NCBI GenBank assembly: GCA_964652775.1
Contig: CAZZAM010000004.1
Span: 62,001 to 126,000, forward strand
Source: UBA11346 sp038060575
GTDB lineage: Bacteria > Planctomycetota > UBA11346
Direction: 5' to 3'
Length of the DNA stretch: 64,000 nt
The position numbers were made by a program, and so were the translations under genes. The notes under the pieces were generated by a model that saw only the letters and a program-made list of their open reading frames with translations, was not told where the DNA came from and ran no database searches. This document shows positions 16,269-22,626 of the stretch, piece after piece (within the stretch, counting starts at the first letter, position 1; each line of letters opens with the position of its first letter).

Positions 16269-17095
16269 GACAAATTACCCTGTGGATGCCAGCGAAACAT
16301 CCGGTTTCCGAGGTACACGATCAAGCGATCGGTCAGCCAGGCGATGATTGTGATGACGATGATGACCAGATAGATGTTTTCTTTGGGGCCACGCCGTTGC
16401 GCCATGGTGATAAGGAAGCCGAGCCCGCCGGTCTGCACCATCGCTTCGGTCAGCACGATGTAGGTCCAGCCGACGCCAAAGGATAATCGCATGCCGTGCC
16501 ACAGATCAGGTGCGGCAACCGGAATGAGGACGCGCCGGATCAATTGCCACCGAGTTGCGCCCAGCGTCCGTGCCGTTCGCAGAAAGACATCGGGCACTGC
16601 ATCGATTGCGGCGATGGTCAAGGGCAGCAGAAAAATAGCGAAAGCCATCGCCAGGAACATGACCTTCTGTAATTCGTCGGTTCCAAACCACGACATCGAC
16701 AACGGGATGAGCGTGGAAATCGGCAGATAGCCACTGGCAGTGGTCAACGGCGAGAACAGGGCGCGGACGCTGCCCCAGGCTCCCATGGCGATACCAACCG
16801 GCAGGGCACAGGCGGCACCGATCAGAAATCCTTCGCCGACCCGGCGCACGCTCAGCCACAGATGGTGGAGGAGGGCGAAGTTGCCGTCCTCATCACGCAG
16901 CGTGAGTAAGATGGGGATCTGTGTCAGTACCTCGCTAGGCGAGGGCAGAATACCCACCTTGATGATCCGCTCTTCAGGCTCGCCACGCGTACAGAGCCAC
17001 CATGCGGCCAACAAAACGGCTACGGGAATCAAACCCAGCAGGATTGCTGCCCGGGCGGGAACGCGTCCACGAATATCTGTCATCCAAGCCGGCAT
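16265..17095 (-). CDS. ABC transporter permease, nitrate/sulfonate/taurine type
   Basis: Membrane subunit of the importer, 276 residues from ATG 17095 (ATG 17083 is an alternative; neither has a good ribosome site). It has about six membrane segments and the cytoplasmic EAA loop (RTARTLGATRWQLIRRVLIP, then GMRLSFGVGWTYIVLTEAM) that docks on the ATPase. The open frame continues to 17182 but that part overlaps the divergent FmdB-like start. It is the first gene of the seven-gene operon. The 79-bp gap to the divergent gene must hold the operon promoter. Confidence 0.9.
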   Translation of the reverse strand: MPAWMTDIRGRVPARAAILLGLIPVAVLLAAWWLCTRGEPEERIIKVGILPSPSEVLTQIPILLTLRDEDGNFALLHHLWLSVRRVGEGFLIGAACALPVGIAMGAWGSVRALFSPLTTASGYLPISTLIPLSMSWFGTDELQKVMFLAMAFAIFLLPLTIAAIDAVPDVFLRTARTLGATRWQLIRRVLIPVAAPDLWHGMRLSFGVGWTYIVLTEAMVQTGGLGFLITMAQRRGPKENIYLVIIVITIIAWLTDRLIVYLGNRMFRWHPQGNLS

Positions 17096-17174
17096 GGCTG
17101 CGCAGCGTAAGTCTACCGCAGCGAGGCGCAACGCAGTCCACTTGCTGATTGAGGGATGGCGAGAATATGCGGCC

Positions 17175-17447
17175 ATGCCCACCTACGAGTATGAAACCAT
17201 ACCAGCCGCTCCGGGCCAGCGTGTCCGCCGCTTCGAACTGTATCAACCGATCACGGCATCAGCCTTGACCACGGATCCAGAGACCGGTGCCGCCGTTCGC
17301 CGGGTCATTAGCGGCGGTCTCGGCATTTTTATTGACGCATCGCCAGCGTCCGACGTGCCGCCATGTTTCAGCGGAGCCAGCGATCCAAGCGAATCCTGCG
17401 CTCAGCCACAGATGGGTTGCCAAGGGGGTAGGTGCGCGCTCAGATAG
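17175..17447 (+). CDS. FmdB-like small protein lacking zinc-ribbon cysteines
   Basis: A 90-residue protein that starts MPTYEYE and contains DPETGAAVRRVISGG, which lines up with the FmdB/putative regulatory zinc-ribbon pattern (MPTYEYxCxxCG ... CPxCGxxVxRxISGG). Both CxxC pairs are replaced: TIPAAPG in place of the first and DPETG in place of the second. A different cysteine cluster is at the C terminus (CAQPQMGCQGGRCA), as in many longer FmdB proteins. Divergent from the ABC permease gene and 21 bp before tRNA-Leu. Function unknown. Confidence 0.7.
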   Translation: MPTYEYETIPAAPGQRVRRFELYQPITASALTTDPETGAAVRRVISGGLGIFIDASPASDVPPCFSGASDPSESCAQPQMGCQGGRCALR

Positions 17448-17468
17448 GCGGCGGTTGCATCATCACGA

Positions 17469-17550
17469 GCGGACGTGGCGGAATTGGCATACGCGCTGGG
17501 TTTAGGTTCCAGTGCCGCAAGGCTTGTGGGTTCGAGTCCCACCGTCCGCA
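17469..17550 (+). tRNA. tRNA-Leu (anticodon TAG)
   Basis: The 82-nt gene pairs GCGGACG (17469-17475) with CGTCCGC (17543-17549), discriminator A at 17550. The anticodon stem CTGGG/TCCAG encloses the loop TTTAGGT, giving anticodon TAG (reads CUN, mainly CUA). A variable arm (GCCGCAAGGC) and T arm (GTGGGTTCGAGTCCCAC) are clear. The CCA end is not encoded. A terminator-like hairpin follows at 17558. Confidence 0.96.
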
Positions 17551-17557
17551 TTTTGTT

Positions 17558-17576
17558 GTGGGGGCTCTGCCCCCAC
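17558..17576 (+). terminator. GC hairpin after tRNA-Leu
   Basis: GTGGGGGC (17558-17565) and GCCCCCAC (17569-17576) form an 8-bp stem with a TCT loop 8 nt after the tRNA. TTTTGTT precedes it rather than following it, so it is a processing or termination hairpin only by position. Confidence 0.55.
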
Positions 17577-17590
17577 TCCCCGCGGGCGCA

Positions 17591-17918
17591 GGCGGAGTTC
17601 GATTTCGTCCGCTTGAGCTCCCGAAATCGTGGCGCATGGGCTTCGCCCATTTTATGCGCCAACACTCCTTGGCGCCCGGGTTACTCCGGGAGACAGTGTG
17701 CGATTAAAGGGCGCGGGCGGAGTTCGATTTCGTCCGCTCGCGCTCCCGAAATCGTGGCGCATGGGCTTCGCCCATTTTATGCGCCACCGTTCCCGCTCGC
17801 AGTAAACTGCTCGCCTGCGCTCCTTTCGACAGGACGCCCGTCCTGTCTCATCCTGCTACGCAGGACCAGATGCTCGCCTCGGGCGCCCGGGTTACTCCGG
17901 GAGACGGTGTGCGATAAA
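17591..17918. repeat. Two copies of a multi-hairpin module after tRNA-Leu
   Basis: Block A occurs at 17591-17661 and again at 17716-17786 with only a few differences; block B (GGCGCCCGGGTTACTCCGGG and following bases) occurs at 17671-17707 and 17882-17918. Each A block holds inverted repeats: CGATTTCG with CGAAATCG, and GGCGCAT with ATGCGCC enclosing ATGGGC-TTC-GCCCAT. Copy 2 carries about 86 extra bases (17787-17881) with further hairpins: GACAGGAC-GCCC-GTCCTGTC and TCCTGC-TAC-GCAGGA. No convincing gene lies in this stretch. Confidence 0.85.
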
Positions 17919-17965
17919 CGAACGCACGCGTCATTTGACCAGGCGACTGCGACTTTTGAGGGTAA

Positions 17966-18085
17966 GCGCCTCCGGACAAGAAGGACGCCCATGACATTGC
18001 AGTTATTTTGGCAAGTGCTGGTGACCTAACTGTCCGGAGGCGAGTGTGATTATACGAGCGTCAACCGACTCCTGTATGGGGAGAA
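17966..18085 (+). ncRNA. 120-bp hairpin element, copy 1
   Basis: CGCCTCCGGACA (17967-17978) pairs perfectly with TGTCCGGAGGCG (18031-18042); the inner part can extend as an imperfect stem. The next about 43 bases, ending ATGGGGAGAA, are also partly conserved. A second copy of the same length and orientation lies at 22473-22592. A 12-codon frame (ATG at 17991) exists in this copy but is broken by an early stop in copy 2, so conservation is of structure rather than protein. I do not recognise the family; a structured RNA or a small non-autonomous mobile element are both possible. Confidence 0.6.
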
Positions 18086-18504
18086 GGCCCCAGTCATGTG
18101 CTCTGTCAGTAGTAGCTGGCGGTGATGGAGAAGTGCACTGATTCAGGAAGTGGTGAATGATGAGGACGCCTGCATCATGCATGGGTATCGCTTGTAAAAT
18201 ATGCGTACTGCAATTGCTTGTGGCGCCCATGAAATTCAAGCACGCGCCGAAGCGCGACTTCAAAAGGTCGAGGCTGATGGCTCGTGCTGAGCCAGACAAG
18301 CGACCAGACGGTTTATTAAAAGTCAATATTACACAGATAAAACTATGTATTTTTCTGGGTTGGCTTATGAGGGCAAATCCGAAACCAGAATTGAAATACA
18401 GAGGCTTGGTTCGCGGAGGATATCATGCGAGCAGCTACTTGGCACAGTTACGGCTTCTGGACAAGCATGGTGACCATCCAGGCCATCTAACCAAGGAATA
18501 TTTT
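18086..18504. other. AT-richer intergenic region without a supported gene
   Basis: Open frames here (for example minus strand 18003-18326, and the plus-strand extension from 18157 into the next gene) have no recognisable protein features. A candidate sigma-54 promoter lies at 18440-18455. Base composition is more AT-rich than the surroundings. Confidence 0.5.
18439..18455 (+). promoter_or_regulatory. Candidate sigma-54 promoter
   Basis: TTGGCAC starts at 18439 and the invariant GG (18441-18442) and GC (18453-18454) are exactly 10 bp apart, as in -24/-12 promoters. The -12 part (CGGC) is weaker than the TTGC consensus. It lies about 50 bp before the CPVSG-protein start. Chance matches of this quality occur, so this is tentative. 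Confidence 0.3.
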
Positions 18505-18861
18505 ATGCGTATCGCCATAATTGCGGCACTCGCTTTCGGACTATCATTGTCATCTGCTGCAGCTGAGAGCGGTGGAAAACCAGACACAGCAACGATTCCG
18601 AAGGCAGTGAACACCATTTGTCCCGTCAGCGGTGAAAGTGTCGATGTCAGCATCGCACCAGTGGCCGTGAAGACCAAGGATGGGAGGACGGTCAACGTTG
18701 GTGTTTGCTGTGCAAAATGCCCAGCGGTCATCAAGAAGAATCCTGATCTTTGTGCTGATGCCGCCGCTGAGAACAAGAAGTGCGAAGGCCTGAAACCTGA
18801 AGACATGAAGCACGAAAATAAAAAGGTCGAAGGCAACAAAATCGATGACCGGAGCAAGTAA
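18505..18861 (+). CDS. Exported CPVSG-type metal-binding protein
   Basis: A 118-residue protein with a signal peptide (MRIAIIAALAFGLSLSSAAA) and a Cys-rich centre: ICPVSGESVD near residue 38, then GVCCAKCPAVIKKNPD near 67. The CPVSG...CC..C pattern resembles YHS/TRASH-type metal-binding domains seen as small exported proteins in Planctomycetota. The tail is Lys/Glu-rich. ATG 18505 is chosen because AAGGA lies 8 nt upstream and the signal peptide starts there; the longer frame from 18157 has no support. The likely role is copper or other heavy-metal binding in the envelope. A strong hairpin follows the stop. Confidence 0.75.
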   Translation: MRIAIIAALAFGLSLSSAAAESGGKPDTATIPKAVNTICPVSGESVDVSIAPVAVKTKDGRTVNVGVCCAKCPAVIKKNPDLCADAAAENKKCEGLKPEDMKHENKKVEGNKIDDRSK

Positions 18862-18891
18862 TCGACTGCGGTGTATGCCAAAGCTGCCACA

Positions 18892-18928
18892 TCGTATGGA
18901 TGGAATTCGAAAAATTCCATCCATACGA
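18892..18928. terminator. Perfect 16-bp hairpin
   Basis: TCGTATGGATGGAATT (18892-18907) and AATTCCATCCATACGA (18913-18928) form a perfect stem with loop CGAAA, 30 bp after the stop of the CPVSG protein. No T-run follows on either strand, so a Rho-independent terminator is likely only by position; an RNA-stability hairpin is an alternative. Confidence 0.6.
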
Positions 18929-19002
18929 CGGGCATGTCTGGATCGCCTAAAGTCTAGTTAGTCTGAACTCACACCAATGTCTTTACGCAACAGGGTTACT
19001 CC

Positions 19003-19311
19003 ATGCTTCGTCCCATCATGTTTATTTCCATCATCTTGCTGACCGGCTGCGTGAGCGAGTCTGATGTTCGCGCTCAGGTAGACCAGAGCGCCACGACTAT
19101 ACGTCATGAGTTCGCCACCAGCCAAAATGCGGCGGCTGTTCGCAATGCTAAACTTGTTGCTGATATTGAACGTTCGAGTGGGGTATTGCGCGACTTCCTG
19201 CAGCACCAGCGAGCTTCTCTTGTGGAGCAGATAAGGATTCTCGACCAGATCATGAGCCGTTTCGACAACGCGAGTTTCGTTGTTCCCCAGCCGACGCTGA
19301 CCCATCCGTGA
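19003..19311 (+). CDS. Small putative lipoprotein
   Basis: A 102-residue protein with a signal sequence and lipobox (ILLTGC; Cys at 17), followed by a helical, Gln/Ala/Arg-rich region likely to form a coiled coil (LQHQRASLVEQIRILDQIM). No family recognised. It lies between the CPVSG protein and the methyltransferase of the PKS cluster, transcribed convergently to the latter. Confidence 0.65.
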   Translation: MLRPIMFISIILLTGCVSESDVRAQVDQSATTIRHEFATSQNAAAVRNAKLVADIERSSGVLRDFLQHQRASLVEQIRILDQIMSRFDNASFVVPQPTLTHP

Positions 19312-19362
19312 TTTCCTTAATGACATTCGAATAAGGATCGCGTTGGACGTCCGACACTTTGC

Positions 19363-20085
19363 TTATGAAGTGGCATCTGTAGCAGTGAACCACGCGGCAT
19401 AGCCAATCGCGGTCGAACGTCCCTCGTCTAAGCGTGCTGCCCAGGCTCGGATTGTGGCGAGCAGGCGTAGTCGCTGGCCGAGAATGCGTGGTGATCCAAG
19501 TCCGTGCGCGCTGGCGGCCGCGATGAGTTCATCCGGGCGAATGAAACGGTTGTAATCGTGGGTTCCTGGCGGAACCACGCGCAGGGTTTCGGCAACATGG
19601 ACGACGAGGATGCGCGCCAGCCAGGTGCGATTCTGGGTTGTTACATACAGCCGTCCGCCCGGACGGAGCAGCCGCGCGGCGGCAGCGACCACCGCTGGCC
19701 AGCCATCGACGTGTTCAAGCACATCGGCGCAGACGACGAGATTGGCGCAGCGAGCAGGAAGATCAGGCGCACGGATATCACCGTGCTGATAGCGCAGTCC
19801 GCTGAGGCCCGCAGCGTGGACACGCGCGGCGTCCAGGCTTTTGCTGCTGGCGTCGATCCCGATGACGTTGGCACCACGGCGGGCGAGCGGTTCGGCGATC
19901 AGCCCGCCGCCGCAGCCGAGGTCAACCACGTCGATTCCGTGCATGTCGGAGCCATAGACCGCGTCGAGGTGGCGCAGCCGTAGAGCATTGACGCCGTGCC
20001 GCGACGCAGCGAAGCGTCCGCGCTCGTCCCACCACTCCGCCGCGTGGCGGTCATACAACTGCAGATCATTGCGTTGCGTGGTCAT
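19363..20085 (-). CDS. SAM-dependent methyltransferase, UbiG-like
   Basis: A 240-residue class I methyltransferase. The SAM motif VDLGCGGGLIAEPLA lies near residue 53, followed by VIGIDASSKSLDAA and YQHGDIRAPDLP, then CADVLEHV and LLRPGGRLYVTT. It is closest in pattern to UbiG-type O-methyltransferases. Its ATG overlaps the stop of the type III PKS gene by 4 bp, which points to methylation of the PKS product. The srsA-srsB-srsC phenolic lipid pathway of Streptomyces griseus has the same enzyme set. Confidence 0.88.
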   Translation of the reverse strand: MTTQRNDLQLYDRHAAEWWDERGRFAASRHGVNALRLRHLDAVYGSDMHGIDVVDLGCGGGLIAEPLARRGANVIGIDASSKSLDAARVHAAGLSGLRYQHGDIRAPDLPARCANLVVCADVLEHVDGWPAVVAAAARLLRPGGRLYVTTQNRTWLARILVVHVAETLRVVPPGTHDYNRFIRPDELIAAASAHGLGSPRILGQRLRLLATIRAWAARLDEGRSTAIGYAAWFTATDATS

Positions 20086-21140
20086 GTGATGCGCTCAAGC
20101 AGCAAGCCTTCGGCGGTCAAGCCGGGGCCGAACGCGTACATGGCGAGCGGACCTGACCACGGTTGCTGGCATTGATCAGCGAGCATAGCAAGCACGGTGG
20201 CCGAACTGCGATTTCCACCCTGACGCAGCGCGGAGCGACTCGCTGCAAGTGCATCGGTGGAAAGTTTGAGGACGTGTTCAATATCGTCGAGAATGCGTGG
20301 GCCGCCAGGATGGACGCACCAGCGCACGTCGTCGCGGCGGATGCCGCCGAGCAGTTCGTCGGTCAGGCCAGGCAATGCTGGAGCCAGTACGCGCGATATC
20401 CCCGGTGCCAGCCGCAGACGGAATCCATCGGCGGCAGCAGACCAGGCCATCTGATCAGCCGAGTCGGGAATCACCGCGCAAACATCACGACTGAAGCGTA
20501 GTCTGGCGCCATGTGGCGTGTCGCTCGCTTCGACCACCGCTGCGGCAGCGCCGTCGGCGAATAAGCAGGCGGCGACCAACGCATCGTCATCTGGACCGGC
20601 ATGCAGGTGCAGCGAGGACAGTTCGCAGCACACCACAAGTGCACGCGTGCCGGGATTGGCCAGCACCGCGTTGCGCGCTGCTCGCAGTGCGGGCATGGCG
20701 GCGTAGCAGCCCATGAACGTGATCATCGTTCGGCGCACTGAACGCGGTAGAGCGAGTGCCTCAACTAAGAGGTGATCAAGACCTGGCGCCACCGCACCGG
20801 TGCAGGTGGCGACGATCAGATGGGTGATGGTTGGCAGCCCATCCGGGCAGGCGGCGTGCACAGCTGCGACAGCCAAGGTGGGCGCGTGTTGGGTGAATGC
20901 GCGTGAGCGTTGGTACGCGTCGGCGTGCGCTGCACCGACTGGATACAATGCGTCTCCTTCCGCGCCAAGGAGATCAATCGTGGCGTGACGTACTGCGACG
21001 CCGCTGCGGTCACTGATCCGTCGCAATCGTTCCGGATCTGCGCCTGGCGCCAGCCGACGTTCGATCCATGCGGTGATTGCCGCCTGCGGCAGCGGCGGAC
21101 CCGGCAGCGCATGCCCGAGATGAGTAATCCACGCATCCAT
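20082..21140 (-). CDS. Type III polyketide synthase
   Basis: A chalcone/stilbene synthase-family homodimeric ketosynthase of 352 residues from ATG 21140. The Cys-His-Asn triad is visible: Cys145 in TFMGCYAAMP, His277 in CVHPGG and Asn310 in GGNRSSATV. Family members condense malonyl-CoA onto an acyl-CoA starter to make alkylresorcinols, alkylpyrones or related phenols. The open frame continues upstream to 21587 but there it is antisense to the FAD oxidoreductase. Co-transcribed with the methyltransferase and divergent from the oxidoreductase; starter and product unknown. Confidence 0.9.
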   Translation of the reverse strand: MDAWITHLGHALPGPPLPQAAITAWIERRLAPGADPERLRRISDRSGVAVRHATIDLLGAEGDALYPVGAAHADAYQRSRAFTQHAPTLAVAAVHAACPDGLPTITHLIVATCTGAVAPGLDHLLVEALALPRSVRRTMITFMGCYAAMPALRAARNAVLANPGTRALVVCCELSSLHLHAGPDDDALVAACLFADGAAAAVVEASDTPHGARLRFSRDVCAVIPDSADQMAWSAAADGFRLRLAPGISRVLAPALPGLTDELLGGIRRDDVRWCVHPGGPRILDDIEHVLKLSTDALAASRSALRQGGNRSSATVLAMLADQCQQPWSGPLAMYAFGPGLTAEGLLLERIT

Positions 21141-21254
21141 GTTCGGGACTGTGCGAGTCGTTGAGCAAGTGCCATCGAAACGATGTGGTACTGCATACGG
21201 CAGTGGTCGCTCAGTCGTCGGTGGCTCTCGCAATCTGATGTTGACGCTGTGGCA

Positions 21255-22415
21255 ATGGCAGAGCGTTGCGATGTCTTGGTGGTCGGCGCTGGGCCGGCGG
21301 GTGCACTTGCTGCTCGCTTGCTTGGGATGTCTCGTCCCAACCTGCGCATCGTGTTGCTCGATGCTGAAACCACGCCACTGCACCGTCCGTGCGGTGAATA
21401 CCTGGCTCCAGATGGTCTGCGCGTCATTGCCCGCGCCGGGTTGGAGCAGGCGATTCTGGCAACTGGAGCCTATCGCCTGAGCGCGGTCGAACTGCATGGT
21501 CCGTGTGGTGGTTGGCATGCTGCATTCGCCCCAGTGCTCGGGCTGCGTCCGTTTCGCGATCATGGGCTGGGTGTACGGCGCGAGCATTTTGATCGCGTGC
21601 TGCAGGATGGCGCCGCGGTGGTTGCCGATCTGCGGCGCGGACAGCGATGTTCAACCATGGTGCGTGATGGTGGACGCTGGGTGGTTGACGTCGTTGGTTC
21701 GCACGGGGCGTATCAGATCGAAACGGCGCTGATCATTGGTGCCGATGGTCGTGGCAGCACGATTCGCCGCAGCGCTGGACTCGATTGTCGGCCAACCCGG
21801 AAACGTTTTGCGTTGGTTTGTCGGGCTCATGGCATCAGTCACCGTGATCGCGTCGAAATGCACCTTGGGCCACTGGGGCAGATTGGCCTGTGCCCACTCG
21901 GCGATGGCGAGGTCAACCTCAATCTGCTCCTGGCACCGCCTTCTGCTGTTCTTTTGCGCTTGATGGATCGTACACGATTGCTGCGAGTTGCGTTGGCGGT
22001 CACGCCAACCGTGGCTGATCGTTGTCGCGACGTGACACTCGGCCCGGTAATGGCCAGCGGTTCTTTGCCGCAAGGTGCATCTCAGGTAGTCGCAGACGGA
22101 GTGTGTCTGGCTGGGGATGCGGCCGGGTTCTGTGATCCGTTTACCGGTGAAGGCATGGGTATTGCGGCACGCTGTGCCGACCTTGTCGTTGACGCCATCA
22201 CCGGTCAGGACTTCGATCGCATGCCGACGCGTGATGAACTCGCCCCATATGCCAACGCTTTTGCTTTAAAAATTGGCCGACGTCGCGTAATAGGCGAGGC
22301 ACTGCAACGGATATTATTGCGCCGTCGCATGGCCGAGAGCGTGGCGGCAGTCATTGGCCGCGTGCCGCTACTGGCGCGACTGATGGTTGCTGACGCAGCG
22401 GGATTTACTGCCTAG
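21255..22415 (+). CDS. FAD-dependent oxidoreductase, geranylgeranyl-reductase/monooxygenase type
   Basis: A 386-residue flavoprotein from ATG 21255 (MAERCDVLVVGAGPAGALAA). The dinucleotide motif GAGPAG is at the N terminus, PCGEYLAPDG follows the first strand pair, and the FAD pyrophosphate/ribityl motif is LAGDAAGFCDPFTGEGM near residue 290. The group includes geranylgeranyl reductases and phenol hydroxylases. Starting 114 bp from the divergent type III PKS, it most likely oxidises or reduces the PKS product. The frame extends upstream to 21183 without conserved features. Confidence 0.87.
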   Translation: MAERCDVLVVGAGPAGALAARLLGMSRPNLRIVLLDAETTPLHRPCGEYLAPDGLRVIARAGLEQAILATGAYRLSAVELHGPCGGWHAAFAPVLGLRPFRDHGLGVRREHFDRVLQDGAAVVADLRRGQRCSTMVRDGGRWVVDVVGSHGAYQIETALIIGADGRGSTIRRSAGLDCRPTRKRFALVCRAHGISHRDRVEMHLGPLGQIGLCPLGDGEVNLNLLLAPPSAVLLRLMDRTRLLRVALAVTPTVADRCRDVTLGPVMASGSLPQGASQVVADGVCLAGDAAGFCDPFTGEGMGIAARCADLVVDAITGQDFDRMPTRDELAPYANAFALKIGRRRVIGEALQRILLRRRMAESVAAVIGRVPLLARLMVADAAGFTA

Positions 22416-22472
22416 GTATTGCGATGATGGCAGTGGTGATCATTCATCGGCGAGTTGTTTTGGTGAGAACAG

Positions 22473-22592
22473 GCGCCTCCGGACAAGAAGGACGCCCATG
22501 ACATTGTGGTAGTTTTTGGCAAGTGCTGGTGACCTGCTGTCCGGAGGCGAGTCTCATTGTACGCACACCATGCCAGTGCCGCATGGGGAGAA
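22473..22592 (+). ncRNA. 120-bp hairpin element, copy 2
   Basis: Same length and strand as 17966-18085. The outer stem CGCCTCCGGACA (22474-22485) / TGTCCGGAGGCG (22538-22549) is identical, the apical loop differs (TGGTAGTTTTT against CAGTTATTTT), and the tail ends in the same ATGGGGAGAA. It lies between the FAD oxidoreductase and the end of the next, convergent gene. It may also act as their terminator. Confidence 0.6.
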
Positions 22593-22626
22593 TACCTACT
22601 GCCTGCCGCCGATCCTGTGAGAACCT

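Noticed and set aside
17402..17665. Minus-strand frame across tRNA-Leu (peptide with VGLEPTSLAALEPKPS)
   Set aside because: It is the familiar false protein read from the antisense strand of a leucine tRNA.
17991..18029. 12-codon reading frame inside the hairpin element
   Set aside because: The second copy has a stop after four codons, so it is not kept as a peptide.
17966..18085. Integron attC site
   Set aside because: ACCTAAC occurs in copy 1 but not copy 2, no matching GTTRRRY core is found at the other end, and no integrase is near.
18003..18326. Minus-strand 107-residue frame
   Set aside because: No signal peptide, domain, ribosome site or context supports it, and it overlaps the hairpin element.
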